DNA of 36,387 nucleotides from the NCBI GenBank assembly GCA_964627125.1, contig CAZVJQ010000017.1, positions 1-36,387 on the forward strand, in the 5' to 3' direction. The notes under the pieces were generated by a model. It had not been told where the DNA came from, did no database searches, and saw only the letters and a program-made list of their open reading frames with translations. Below, piece after piece: positions 24,840 to 34,183 of the stretch (position 1 is the stretch's first letter; each line of letters starts with the position of its first letter). Source of the DNA: Fastidiosipila sp964627125. Its GTDB lineage: Bacteria > Bacillota > Clostridia > Saccharofermentanales > Fastidiosipilaceae. The position numbers and the translations under genes were made by a program.

Positions 24840-26129
24840 ATGAGAAATTTCAAGAAAATTGTGGCAACAGCTTTGGCAGGAGTGCTTGTGATAACTGGTA
24901 CAGCATGTAACAGTGGAGATAGTGGCCAAAGCAATAATGGAGAACATAATCTTACATTCCAGATATGGGATATAAACCAACAAGCGGGTATGCAAGCTAT
25001 TGGAGATGCATATACCGAAGAAAACCCTAATGTAAACATAGAAGTACAGGTAACTAGTTGGGATGAGTATTGGACAAAACTAGAAGCGGCAGCTACAGGT
25101 GGAGATTTACCAGATATTTTCTGGATGCATACAAATGAAATATTGAAATATGCAGACAATGGATTGTTAGCTGAAACAACAGATGTTGTAGATACTGCTA
25201 AATTCTCAGAAATATCATTAGCAAATGCAAGTGGTTCAGATGGAACACTTTATGGAGTGCCTAAGGACAAAGATACAATCGGACTAATTTATAATAAAGA
25301 GATGTTTGATCAAGCAGAAGTTGCTTATCCTGATGAAACATGGACTTGGGATGATTTAGTTGAAGCATCTCAGAAGATTTATGACGAGACAGGTAAATAT
25401 GGTTATATGCCATATGCAGATGATCAATTAGGATATTGGAATTTTGTTTACCAAGCCGATGGTTACATTCTTAATGATGATAAAACCGAAGCAGGATTTA
25501 CAAATCCTAAAACTAGAGAAGCTATGGAATTCTACATAGGACTTCAGGAAAATGATTGGTCACCTAAGCAAACATTCTTTGCGGAGACACCTCCAGGAAC
25601 AGCATTCTTCTCTGAATTAGGAGCAATGTTCTTTGAAGGAAATTGGAACGTACTAGCACAATTAGAAAATTACCCAGAAATGCAAGGTAAGTGGGATGTT
25701 GCAGTTCTTCCTATGTATCCTAATCCAGAAGGTGATAACGATGGAAGAGCAACAATCTCTAATGGTCTAGCTTATTCAACTTCAGCAGACAACCCTAATT
25801 TAGATGTAGTTATGGATGTTTTAGAATTCTTCGCTTCAGAAGAAGGGCAACGTATCCAAGGAGAGAGTGGTGCTGCAATACCAGCTTATGAAGGATTAGA
25901 GGAGAGTTGGTTAGGAGCATTTGATGACTACGATATCAATGTAGAAGTATTTATAGATATGTTTGATTATGGAATTCAAAGTGTAAATGATGCATCTCGT
26001 TCAATTTGGAAACCACAAGTAAATGATGAATTACTACGTATATATTCAGGTGGCGTGTCACTTGAAGAGGGATTAGACAACATGCAAACAATTGTCGATG
26101 AGGCAATTGAAGAGTACGGCGCACAATAG
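24840..26129 (+). CDS. msmE: ABC sugar-binding lipoprotein (MsmE-like)
   Basis: Extracellular solute-binding protein of family 1, 429 residues. The signal peptide ends at Cys23 (TGTAC). Typical segments are LTFQIWDINQQAGMQAIGDAY, the ligand-site stretch DLPDIFWMHTNEILKYADNG, YGVPKDKDTIGLIYNKEMFD, MFFEGNWNVLAQL and the C-terminal EGLDNMQTIVDEAIEEYG. It would capture raffinose, melibiose or similar oligosaccharides, judged from the alpha-galactosidase and sucrose phosphorylase in the same operon. ATG follows AGGAGGAGTT. A large hairpin separates it from the permease genes. Confidence 0.9.
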   Translation: MRNFKKIVATALAGVLVITGTACNSGDSGQSNNGEHNLTFQIWDINQQAGMQAIGDAYTEENPNVNIEVQVTSWDEYWTKLEAAATGGDLPDIFWMHTNEILKYADNGLLAETTDVVDTAKFSEISLANASGSDGTLYGVPKDKDTIGLIYNKEMFDQAEVAYPDETWTWDDLVEASQKIYDETGKYGYMPYADDQLGYWNFVYQADGYILNDDKTEAGFTNPKTREAMEFYIGLQENDWSPKQTFFAETPPGTAFFSELGAMFFEGNWNVLAQLENYPEMQGKWDVAVLPMYPNPEGDNDGRATISNGLAYSTSADNPNLDVVMDVLEFFASEEGQRIQGESGAAIPAYEGLEESWLGAFDDYDINVEVFIDMFDYGIQSVNDASRSIWKPQVNDELLRIYSGGVSLEEGLDNMQTIVDEAIEEYGAQ

Positions 26130-26189
26130 ATATGTCTTGACTAGGTTTAGCAGGTGCGAGAACTCTAGCTGAACCTAGTCAAGATATAT
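26130..26189 (+). promoter_or_regulatory. large hairpin between binding protein and permease genes
   Basis: TCTTGACTAGGTT at 26135-26147 pairs perfectly with AACCTAGTCAAGA at 26172-26184, and the stem extends on both sides. No T-run follows the stem, so it is probably an mRNA-stabilising or partial-termination element that lifts the amount of binding protein over permease. Confidence 0.7.
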
Positions 26190-26219
26190 TTAGACAGAAG
26201 AGATACTATGGAGGGTCTT

Positions 26220-27110
26220 ATGTCTAGATTAACAAGAATAAAAAGAAAATATCCTGATATGTGGTGGGGTTATTTGTTTGTAGCACCAAGCATAATTGGA
26301 TTAGTGATCTTAAATATATATCCATTCATTCAATCAATAATCTTGAGTTTTACTAAGAGTAGAGCCTTTGGTGCAATTGAGTTCATAGGTTTAGATAATT
26401 ATATTGATATGTTCCAAGATGACATGTTTTGGAGAGCAAATTTAAATACATTAAATTTTGCAATATTAACTGTACCTTTAGGGATATTCATAGCTTTAAT
26501 ACTAGCTGTAATGCTCAATTCGCAAATTAAGGGAAGAGGGATTTTTAGAACAATATATTTCTTACCAATGGTTGTGTCAGCGACAGCAATCGCAATGATT
26601 TGGAAATGGATAATGAATTCATCTTATGGAATTCTAAATCAATTACTAAATACTGATATAGGTTGGTTAACAGATTCTAGATTTGTACTTTTAAGTACTG
26701 CTCTAGTTACCATTTGGAGCAACATTGGTTATGACGCAATTTTACTTCTAGCTGGATTACAAAATATTTCAACCTCGTATTATGAAGCAGCTTCATTGGA
26801 TGGTGCTGGCAAAGTTAGACAATTCTTTAATATAACAATTCCTATGTTGTCACCTACAATTTTTGTTGTATTAATTTTAAGACTAATGAATTCACTTAAA
26901 GTATTTGATCTAATTTACATGATGGTAGGTTCAAGTAACCCTGCAATGCTAGATGCACAAACCCTGATGTATCTATTCTATAGAGAAAGTTTTGTTTCAA
27001 GTAATAAGGGTTATGGTTCAGCGATAGCAGTCTGGACAGTATTGATTATTGGAATTGTCACATGGTTGCAATTTAGAGGGCAAAGAAAGTGGGTTAACTA
27101 TGATGTCTAA
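26220..27110 (+). CDS. msmF: ABC sugar permease, MsmF-like
   Basis: Inner-membrane permease of the CUT1 class, 296 residues with six membrane helices. The first (WWGYLFVAPSIIGLVILN) follows a basic N-terminus. The EAA loop that docks the ATPase is YEAASLDGAGKVRQFFNITIPML near residues 200-222, with the conserved EAA and G. Start is ATG at 26220 after GGAGGG. An ATG at 26208 overlaps that site. Its stop overlaps the start of the second permease gene. Confidence 0.9.
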   Translation: MSRLTRIKRKYPDMWWGYLFVAPSIIGLVILNIYPFIQSIILSFTKSRAFGAIEFIGLDNYIDMFQDDMFWRANLNTLNFAILTVPLGIFIALILAVMLNSQIKGRGIFRTIYFLPMVVSATAIAMIWKWIMNSSYGILNQLLNTDIGWLTDSRFVLLSTALVTIWSNIGYDAILLLAGLQNISTSYYEAASLDGAGKVRQFFNITIPMLSPTIFVVLILRLMNSLKVFDLIYMMVGSSNPAMLDAQTLMYLFYRESFVSSNKGYGSAIAVWTVLIIGIVTWLQFRGQRKWVNYDV

Positions 27111-28026
27111 TACAAATACAATAAGACGTATGAGTAGTAATACTCAGACTAAGCCAAATAAAAAAACTAAAGAAGAGTTCAAAACCTTATCAAACAATAA
27201 TAGAAATAAAGGGAGAAAATCTGGAAATTTCTGGGTGTACTTCTTCTTAATATTAGGATCCATACTGATGTTGGCACCATTTGCCTGGATGATTCTAACA
27301 AGTCTGAAAACACAATCAGAATCTATGCAAGTTCCACCTACAGTTTTACCTGCTAACCCTATTTGGGGTAACTATAGCAGAGCTTTAAATAGTTTACCTT
27401 TCTTAAATTTATACTTAAATACCGCACTGATGATTGTTTTCAGATGTATAACTGCAGTTGCTTTCAGTTCATCAGCAGCATATGCATTCGCACATATAGA
27501 ATTTCCAGGGAAGAACTTTATTTTCTCTATTGTTTTACTTCAGATGATGCTACCAAGTCAGATTTTTATTATTCCTCAATATGACATGGTTTCTAGAATG
27601 GGAATGACTAATACAATTTTTGCATTAGTATTTCCGGGAATAGTGAGTGCCTTTGGTGTGTTCTTCTTGAGACAGATATATTTAGGTATACCGAAAGAAA
27701 TTGGTGAGGCGGCAAGAATAGATGGTGCCAATCAATGGCAAATCTTTACTAGAGTAATGTTCCCATTGACAGGATCTGCTATGGCAGCATTAGTTGTATT
27801 CACAGCCGTTTTCGCATATTCAGACTTGATGTGGCCATTAATCGTGAATACTGATTTGACTAAGATGACTTTGACCTCAGGATTGTCAACATTAAACGGG
27901 CAGTTTAATACAAACTTCCCAGTTCTGATGGCAGGATCTGTCTTGGCAATGTTACCAATGTTAATTCTGTACATGTTGTTCCAGAAGCAGTTCATTCAAG
28001 GTGTTGCAATGACTGGACTTAAATAG
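27103..28026 (+). CDS. msmG: ABC sugar permease, MsmG-like
   Basis: Second CUT1 permease, about 307 residues. A polar, basic N-terminal tail of some 40 residues (RNKGRKSGNF) is longer than usual. Six helices follow, beginning WVYFFLILGSILMLAPFAWM, then SLKTQSE. The EAA loop reads IGEAARIDGANQWQIFTRVMFP. Two ATGs in tandem (27100, 27103) overlap the previous stop (TAA at 27108-27110), so translation is coupled. There is no good independent Shine-Dalgarno. It forms the import channel with the preceding permease. Confidence 0.88.
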   Translation: MSNTNTIRRMSSNTQTKPNKKTKEEFKTLSNNNRNKGRKSGNFWVYFFLILGSILMLAPFAWMILTSLKTQSESMQVPPTVLPANPIWGNYSRALNSLPFLNLYLNTALMIVFRCITAVAFSSSAAYAFAHIEFPGKNFIFSIVLLQMMLPSQIFIIPQYDMVSRMGMTNTIFALVFPGIVSAFGVFFLRQIYLGIPKEIGEAARIDGANQWQIFTRVMFPLTGSAMAALVVFTAVFAYSDLMWPLIVNTDLTKMTLTSGLSTLNGQFNTNFPVLMAGSVLAMLPMLILYMLFQKQFIQGVAMTGLK

Positions 28027-28071
28027 TCGAAGAATAATGTTGAAAATATTTAGAAAGAAAAGGGAAATTTT

Positions 28072-30321
28072 ATGAGCATTAAATATTTAGAAGATAGCCA
28101 GGCATTTGTCTTGGAGACTGAGAATACTAGCTATCAGATGCAAGTAGATATTAGAGGGCACCTATTGCACCTGTATTATGGAGCGAGCATCGGTGATTTA
28201 GTTGAAGGAGATTTTCTATATAAGGATAGAGGGTTTTCACCGAACTACTACTCAAATAGATTTGATAGAGATGTGTCACCTGATCAGTTACCACAAGAGT
28301 ATTCAAGTTTTAATGTAGGTGATTTTAGAATTCCTAGCGTTCAAGTAGTTAACCATTTGGGTGAGTATGGTGCGGATTTTGTTTATAAGAGTCATGAAAT
28401 AAATTCAGAAAAATATACCTTAGAAGGTCTTCCAGCTTCATATCAAGATGGTGAAGAGAGGGTAGATACATTAGCAATTAAACTTTTGGATGAGCACAAT
28501 CAACTTGAACTAACACTATACTATGCAGTTTTTGAACAAAAAGATGTTATTACTAGAGCAGCGAGTTTACGTAATTTATCCGAAGAAACTTTGCGCATTG
28601 AAAAAATAGCTTCCTCATCTTTAGATGTTCCTTATGGAGATTGGGACCTTATTCACTTCCATGGTCGTCATGAGTTAGAACGTAGATTTGAGAGAGTTCC
28701 TGTTGCTACTACAATTACGAAAGTTGCATCTAGTCGTGGATCTTCAAGTCATCACCACAATCCATTTGTAATTTTGGCAGATAAATCTACTAATGAGTTC
28801 CAAGGCGACTCTTATGGTGTAATGCTAGCGTATTCAGGTAATCACAGTATAGAAGTTGAAAAGGACCAAGCTGGTTTGGTGAGGATAGTATCAGGTATTA
28901 ATAGTGAGTTATTTAGTTGGCAACTAGGTCCAAATGAAGATTTCATCGCACCAGAAACAATTTTCTCTTTCAGTCAAGATGGCTTAAATGGATTATCGCA
29001 AAATTATCACAAGTTCATTAATAAGAATGTTATGCGTGGTGAATGGCGTGATAAAGAAAGACCGGTCTTGATTAATAACTGGGAAGCAACATACTTTGAT
29101 TTTGACTCCGATGCTATTTATAACATCGCTAAGCAAGCTGCAGATTTGGGAATTGAATTAATGGTCCTAGATGATGGGTGGTTTGGTATTAGAAATGATG
29201 ATAACAGTGGGTTGGGTGACTGGTTTGTTAATGAAGAGAAATTAGATGGCGGCTTAGACCCGTTGATTGAGCGTGTTAATGACCTTGGAATGAGTTTTGG
29301 AATTTGGTTTGAGCCAGAAATGGTAAACGAAGACTCTGATTTATATAGGGAACATCCTGAGTGGGCTTTGGCCATACCGGGCAGAGAACCAGCAATGGGT
29401 AGAAACCAGTTAGTGCTAGATTTCTCACGCAAAGATGTAGTAGACCATATTTATGGAATGATGCACGAGATATTAAGCAAGCATAATATTTCTTATGTTA
29501 AATGGGATATGAATAGGAATATGAGTGATGTTTACAGTCATGCTTATCCAGCTGATCAACAAGGAGAAATTTGGCACCGCTACATTTTAGGTGTTTATGA
29601 TTTACTAGAAAGATTGGTTAGCGCATTCCCAGATGTACTGTGGGAAGGTTGTAGTGGTGGCGGAGGCCGTTTTGATGCAGGCATGCTAAATTATTTCTCA
29701 CAAATCTGGCTAAGTGATAACACTGATGCAATTAACCGTTTAGTAATTCAACAAGGCAGTTCTTATGGATACCCATTACGTTCTATGGGAACACACGTCT
29801 CAGCTTCACCAAATCATCAGTCTGGCAGAAGTACAAGTATTGATACTAGGGGAGTAGTGGCAATGTCTGGTACTTTCGGATATGAGCTTGATCTGAACAA
29901 AGTCAGCGAAGATGATAAAGCCAAAGTTAAAGATCAAATTACTAACTTCAAAGAGTGGTATGAATTGATTCAGTATGGTGATTTATATAGATTAACTGAC
30001 TCAAAACCTGTTAGAGATTATTCTGCATGGCAAATAGTAGCTAAAGATAAAAGAGAGAGTTTATTAAACCTAGTATTAACTAATGTTGAAGGTAACCCTC
30101 TGCCAATTCATATTAAGTTCCAAGGGTTGAATCCAGATTTAGACTATGAAATAAGCTTTGCTGCTCTATATGATAGAAATGAAACTAGCAGCATTGAGAA
30201 AGCAAATAGCTTGCTCGGCAAGAGTTTCAAAGGTAAAACTCTTATGAATAATGGCTTAAGTATTCCTTATTTATATGGCGATTATCCTAGTGGACAAATT
30301 TTAATATCGGCAAAAGATTAA
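28072..30321 (+). CDS. alpha-galactosidase (GH36)
   Basis: Cytoplasmic retaining enzyme of 749 residues that removes terminal alpha-1,6-galactose from raffinose, melibiose or stachyose. An N-terminal beta-sandwich precedes the barrel. Barrel motifs are INNWEATYFDFD, LMVLDDGWFG, FGIWFEPEMV, YVKWDMNR with the nucleophile Asp, WEGCSGGGGRFD, and WLSDNTDAINR with the acid/base Asp. Length and motif order are those of bacterial AgaA/RafA tetrameric enzymes. ATG follows AAAAGGGAAATTTT, 45 bases after the permease stop. In the operon it turns raffinose into galactose plus sucrose, feeding the next enzyme. Confidence 0.95.
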   Translation: MSIKYLEDSQAFVLETENTSYQMQVDIRGHLLHLYYGASIGDLVEGDFLYKDRGFSPNYYSNRFDRDVSPDQLPQEYSSFNVGDFRIPSVQVVNHLGEYGADFVYKSHEINSEKYTLEGLPASYQDGEERVDTLAIKLLDEHNQLELTLYYAVFEQKDVITRAASLRNLSEETLRIEKIASSSLDVPYGDWDLIHFHGRHELERRFERVPVATTITKVASSRGSSSHHHNPFVILADKSTNEFQGDSYGVMLAYSGNHSIEVEKDQAGLVRIVSGINSELFSWQLGPNEDFIAPETIFSFSQDGLNGLSQNYHKFINKNVMRGEWRDKERPVLINNWEATYFDFDSDAIYNIAKQAADLGIELMVLDDGWFGIRNDDNSGLGDWFVNEEKLDGGLDPLIERVNDLGMSFGIWFEPEMVNEDSDLYREHPEWALAIPGREPAMGRNQLVLDFSRKDVVDHIYGMMHEILSKHNISYVKWDMNRNMSDVYSHAYPADQQGEIWHRYILGVYDLLERLVSAFPDVLWEGCSGGGGRFDAGMLNYFSQIWLSDNTDAINRLVIQQGSSYGYPLRSMGTHVSASPNHQSGRSTSIDTRGVVAMSGTFGYELDLNKVSEDDKAKVKDQITNFKEWYELIQYGDLYRLTDSKPVRDYSAWQIVAKDKRESLLNLVLTNVEGNPLPIHIKFQGLNPDLDYEISFAALYDRNETSSIEKANSLLGKSFKGKTLMNNGLSIPYLYGDYPSGQILISAKD

Positions 30322-30330
30322 GATAAACAA

Positions 30331-30365
30331 ATTTGCCTAGCTGATTAATTATTAGTTAGGCAAAT
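30331..30365 (+). repeat. hairpin between alpha-galactosidase and sucrose phosphorylase genes
   Basis: ATTTGCCTAGCT pairs with AGTTAGGCAAAT (12 pairs, one G-U). No T-run follows. It is a candidate transcript-processing or partial-termination hairpin inside the operon. Confidence 0.6.
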
Positions 30366-30392
30366 GATTATATAAATGAAAGTGAGAATCCT

Positions 30393-31841
30393 ATGAAATT
30401 AATAACATATCCAGATTCACTTGGAGGTAATCTCCAAAACCTGTTGAAAGTATTAGACAGTGAATTTTCAGAATTATTCGATAGTGTGCATGTTCTTCCA
30501 CCTTTCCCATCATCAGGGGATAGAGGGTTTGCTCCTATAAATTATAAGGAGATTGAACCAGACTTCGGCACTTGGGAGGATTTGAGCGAAATTGCTAAAT
30601 ACTATGATTTAACTTTAGATCTAATGGTTAATCATGTGTCAGCTCAATCACCGGTTTTTAAAGATTATCTAGCTAATGGAGAGAATTCAAAATATAAAGA
30701 TTTCTTTATTACTCCTGAGCAAATTTACGGAAAACATGATTTGACAGATGAAGACTTATCTGGTGTAGTCTTGCGTCGTAAGCGTCCATACTCAGACTAC
30801 ACATTAGAAGATGGTAAAGAAGTTAGGATTTGGACTACTTTTGGTGCAGAGAATCCTTCAGAACAAATAGACTTAAATGTAAATAGAGAAGAAGTAAGAG
30901 AATATTTCTTAGACTTGTTTGCGTTTTTCAATGAGCAAGGTGTGAAAATGCTGAGAATGGATGCGATTGCCTATGCAATTAAGCGTGAAGGTAGCTCTAA
31001 TTTCTTCGTTGAACCTGAGATCTATGATTTTATGAATTGGATTGAGGATGCAGCTAAATCTAAAGGTTTAGAAGTGCTACATGAGATTCATGCACCGCAC
31101 GATATTCTAGAAAAAATGGTAAATAACGATTACAAGAATTATGATTTCTTGCTACCTTATGCAATCGTGCAATCAATTTTATTGGAAGATCCAAGTCTTG
31201 TTTATAAAATTCTTTCTAATCCAAATAGGCCATCAAATTGGGAAACACTCATTGATTGTCATGATGGAATTCCAGTTCAACCTGACATGAATGGGCTATT
31301 AGACTTAGATGATATGGTTAAAACTATAGATATAAGTGCTAGTAGAGGAGCTAAATTCTCCGAACTTCGTTCTGTAGAAAAGGTATATAAAGATGCGCCT
31401 AATGTGCATCAAATCTGTGGGACATTATATTCCTTGTTTGATGAGAATGATGATGCTCAAGTCGTTGCAAGAGCAATTCAATTATTCACTCCAGGTGAAC
31501 CACAAGTATATTATGAAGGGCTACTAAGTGGAGTAAATGATACTGAGCGTTATGAAAAGACCAATGACCCTCGTGAACTGAATAGACGAAACTATAGTCT
31601 AGAGGATATCAGAGAAGCTATTCAAAAACCAGTAGTGCAACGTCTATTTAAGTTAATAAAAGTGAGGAATAGTTTAGACCTTGCTTATTTTGATTTTACT
31701 GTAGCAGTTAATGCTAAAGAACTTGAGCTAAAACATTCAAAAGATGATGTAGCAGTTATTTTCACAGTTGATTTAACAGAGTTATCAAGTGCTAAGATTA
31801 AGCATGTTCAAGGAGATCATGAAGAAATAGTAATACTGTAA
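30393..31841 (+). CDS. gtfA: sucrose phosphorylase (GH13)
   Basis: Cytoplasmic enzyme of 482 residues: sucrose plus phosphate gives glucose 1-phosphate plus fructose. The N-terminus (ITYPDSLGGNLQNLLKVLD) and VHVLPPFPSSGDRGFAPINY are diagnostic for GH13_18. LMVNHVSAQSP is conserved region I, KMLRMDAIAYA has the nucleophile Asp, LHEIHA the acid/base Glu and DCHDGIPV the third Asp. The length fits GtfA of Streptococcus mutans (481). The Shine-Dalgarno is weak (GTGAGA). It is the last gene of the operon, and a terminator follows. It saves ATP by phosphorolysing the sucrose left by the alpha-galactosidase. Confidence 0.94.
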   Translation: MKLITYPDSLGGNLQNLLKVLDSEFSELFDSVHVLPPFPSSGDRGFAPINYKEIEPDFGTWEDLSEIAKYYDLTLDLMVNHVSAQSPVFKDYLANGENSKYKDFFITPEQIYGKHDLTDEDLSGVVLRRKRPYSDYTLEDGKEVRIWTTFGAENPSEQIDLNVNREEVREYFLDLFAFFNEQGVKMLRMDAIAYAIKREGSSNFFVEPEIYDFMNWIEDAAKSKGLEVLHEIHAPHDILEKMVNNDYKNYDFLLPYAIVQSILLEDPSLVYKILSNPNRPSNWETLIDCHDGIPVQPDMNGLLDLDDMVKTIDISASRGAKFSELRSVEKVYKDAPNVHQICGTLYSLFDENDDAQVVARAIQLFTPGEPQVYYEGLLSGVNDTERYEKTNDPRELNRRNYSLEDIREAIQKPVVQRLFKLIKVRNSLDLAYFDFTVAVNAKELELKHSKDDVAVIFTVDLTELSSAKIKHVQGDHEEIVIL

Positions 31842-31870
31842 TGCTTAGAATTATATATTGAAATTTATGT

Positions 31871-31895
31871 GGGCCCTTAGTTTTAAGGGCTCTTT
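31871..31895 (+). terminator. terminator of the msm operon
   Basis: GCCCTTA at 31873-31879 pairs with TAAGGGC at 31884-31890, followed by TCTTT. Confidence 0.75.
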
Positions 31896-31986
31896 GATAT
31901 TTTATGAGCTGCTAGCTATTAATGACCTCATCCTTACAAAGGATGCGCTCTAAATTCTAACTGTTTAACAATACCAACTACTAGCA

Positions 31987-31995
31987 TGCTAAAAT
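31987..31995 (+). promoter_or_regulatory. extended -10 of the first DUF1349 gene
   Basis: TGCTAAAAT, an extended -10 box, lies 28 bases before the start. The same word stands at the same place before the second DUF1349 gene (34145-34153), so promoter and gene were duplicated together. Confidence 0.55.
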
Positions 31996-32022
31996 AAATA
32001 AAACACTATGAGGTGAGTATCA

Positions 32023-32643
32023 ATGAGCAATCAATCAAATATAACTTTAGGAAACCACGAATTCATATGGATCAACGAGACTGAAGCTAATATTTCAGAT
32101 GGAACAATTTCTATTCTTGCAAATGAGAAGACAGACTTCTTTAATTCTCCTGTTCAAGAAAATGGTATGTTTCCAAAACCACTTGCTAATGCAACAATAC
32201 TTTACACTGAATTAACTGGAGATTTCGTATTTAGAGTAAAAGTTAAACCTACATTTGAAATATTTGCAGATGCAGCAGCAATTATGATTTATGAGAATGA
32301 AAATATCTGGGCAAAATTTGCATACGAGAAATCAGATATGCCAGGTGAGTTACCAGCGATTGTGACTGTAGTCACTAACAGAATCTCAGATGATAGTAAC
32401 TCCATTACTTCAGAACAAGAATCTGTTTATCTTCAAGCAGCTAGGGTAGATGACACGATTGCATTCCATTATAGCATGGATGGGGAGACCTACTACATGG
32501 CTCGTCTATTTACTATTCCAATAGGTAAAACTGTTAAGGTTGGTTTAGAATCTCAAGCACCATTAGGTGATGCTAAATATCATGAGTTTAGTGAGTTGGA
32601 AATTACTGATAATCGCATTGATAATCTAAGACTGGGAAGGTAG
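32023..32643 (+). CDS. DUF1349 protein, copy 1
   Basis: A 206-residue cytoplasmic protein of the DUF1349 family, which has a concanavalin-like beta-sandwich fold. Hallmarks are KTDFFNSPVQENG, TELTGDFVFRVKVKP, FADAAAIMIYENENIWAKFAYEKSD and VTVVTNRISDD, with HYSMDGETYYMARLF near the end. Relatives are annotated as regulators of enolase in yeast or as putative sugar-binding proteins, and no activity is proven. ATG follows GAGGTGAG. A close paralogue of the same length lies at 34184-34804 with the zinc dehydrogenase between them. Confidence 0.88.
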   Translation: MSNQSNITLGNHEFIWINETEANISDGTISILANEKTDFFNSPVQENGMFPKPLANATILYTELTGDFVFRVKVKPTFEIFADAAAIMIYENENIWAKFAYEKSDMPGELPAIVTVVTNRISDDSNSITSEQESVYLQAARVDDTIAFHYSMDGETYYMARLFTIPIGKTVKVGLESQAPLGDAKYHEFSELEITDNRIDNLRLGR

Positions 32644-32691
32644 ACGGTTCCAATTCCTTTAGATTGAATTCAATTAAAATGCATATAAAAA

Positions 32692-32716
32692 TACTCCTGG
32701 TAAAAAACCAGGAGTA
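32692..32716 (-). terminator. terminator of the zinc alcohol dehydrogenase gene
   Basis: TACTCCTGG pairs with CCAGGAGTA around a 7-base loop. On the minus strand five Ts follow. It also lies between convergent genes. Confidence 0.85.
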
Positions 32717-32753
32717 AAATAACTTATATTAATGTTTCTTTGTTATTTATTTA

Positions 32754-33934
32754 CTACTCACCAGAAATATTTACTACATACTTCATAGCTTCAGCATTAC
32801 CAGCATCAATCGCTGCAATTGTATCTTGCACATCTTCCATATCAATAATAGTTGCATATTTTTCTATATCGATACGTTTAGCACCCATATGCTCAACAAC
32901 TTCTTTAAACTCTTCCATTGTGAACATTATTGTACCTAGTACTGTAGTTTCTTCGAATAATAATTTATCAGTGTTCATTTCTGGTAGGTCACCTACAGCA
33001 ATAACAACCATTGTTCCACCTTTTTTAATGTGGTTAAAACCTGTAGTTGCTGCACCCTTATGGCCAGACGCTTCTAAAACAACATCAAATCCATTAGGAG
33101 CAATTTCTTTTAATTTATCTTCTAAATCTTCAGCTGTACCATCTAAAACATTGTCAATTTTATCGTTTTCTTCTAATAAGCGTTTTCTTGTGTCATTAAC
33201 CTCAGTTACTGTAACTGACTTTGCACCAAGAATTTCTGCAGATAGTGCTGCAAATAATCCGATTGGTCCACCACCAGTAACTAATACATTGTCGCCTTCT
33301 TTAAGATTTGCTCTATGTGCACCGTGGTAAGAAATTGCAAATGGCTCTACCATGGCAGCTTCAACATAAGATACATTATCTGGAAGTTTTACTAATAAGT
33401 CTTTTCTAACTGAAACATATTCACCTAGACCACCGTCTACAAATGCTAGTCCTGNNNNNNNNNNNNNNNNNNNNNNNNNNNNNNNNNNNNNNNNNNNNNN
33501 NNNNNNNNNNNNNNNNNNNNNNNNNNNNNNNNNNNNNNNNNNNNNNNNNNNNNNTCTTTTCTAACTGAAACATATTCACCTAGACCACCGTCTACAAATG
33601 CTAGTCCTGGAGCTTCTAATTGCATCTTGTCACATAGTTGCTCTCTACCTGTAGTACAGTACTCACACTCGTAGCATGGTGATATATCAACAACTGCTAC
33701 TCTGTCTCCTGCTTCAAAATCACTATCGCTAGGATCTACAACTTCGCCTGAGAATTCGTGACCCATAACGTAGTCTTCACCTGCTTTAAGACCTGGTTTC
33801 CAGAATAAGTGAACATCTGATCCACAGATACCTGTCTTATGAACTTTAACTTTTACGAAACCATCTTTTACTTCTGGTTCTGGCTTTTCAATTAACTCTA
33901 ATTTTTCTTTTTCTACTAATGTAAGTGCTCTCAT
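32754..33934 (-). CDS. zinc-dependent medium-chain alcohol/sorbitol dehydrogenase
   Basis: NAD(P)-dependent dehydrogenase, 341 residues once the artificial join at 33455 is collapsed (155 bases), which restores one frame. Catalytic zinc site: Cys in TGICGSDVH and the His-Glu of GHEFSGEVV. Structural zinc: four Cys in SPCYECEYCTTGREQLC. Rossmann motif GGGPIGLFAAL. The sequence fits the sorbitol/threonine dehydrogenase branch, and the substrate is undetermined. Start is the ATG ending at 33934 (MRALTLVEKEKLEL) after AAAGGAGT. A longer in-frame start at 33982 lacks a Shine-Dalgarno. It is convergent with DUF1349 copy 1, and the tail of its gene is duplicated behind copy 2. Confidence 0.93.
33400..33609. 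other. assembly join inside the zinc dehydrogenase gene
   Basis: The 55 bases ending at 33454 recur exactly at 33555-33609 after 100 Ns. Removing one copy and the Ns restores the frame (GLAFVDGGLGEYVSVRKDLL). Confidence 0.93.
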
Positions 33935-34144
33935 TTTTACTCCTTTTAAGTTTATAATTCTTGCGTTTTCTATACTGTACAATATAACTTTATCATCTTT
34001 TGCAAATGCAAAAACGACGTATGCATAATCGAAATATTAGTATTTTATAAACATGGCTTTGAAATATTTAATATATATTTATATTATTAGTGTATAGGAA
34101 TATTGCGATTCTGAAGTCAAACTACTTAATGCTAATTAATAACA

Positions 34145-34153
34145 TGCTAAAAT
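34145..34153 (+). promoter_or_regulatory. extended -10 of the second DUF1349 gene
   Basis: TGCTAAAAT, 31 bases before the start, with flanking bases (ACATGCTAAAATA) like those before copy 1. Confidence 0.55.
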
Positions 34154-34183
34154 ATATCTATAACAACCAAGGGAGCTAGCAAA

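Noticed and set aside
27049..27102. Upstream start for the second permease
   Set aside because: It would overlap the first permease by about 60 bases with no ribosome binding site, and the extra residues do not look like a permease N-terminus.
32740..33330. Long plus-strand open frame opposite the zinc dehydrogenase
   Set aside because: Antisense to a clearly conserved enzyme, Ser/Pro-rich composition typical of shadow frames, and no ribosome binding site.
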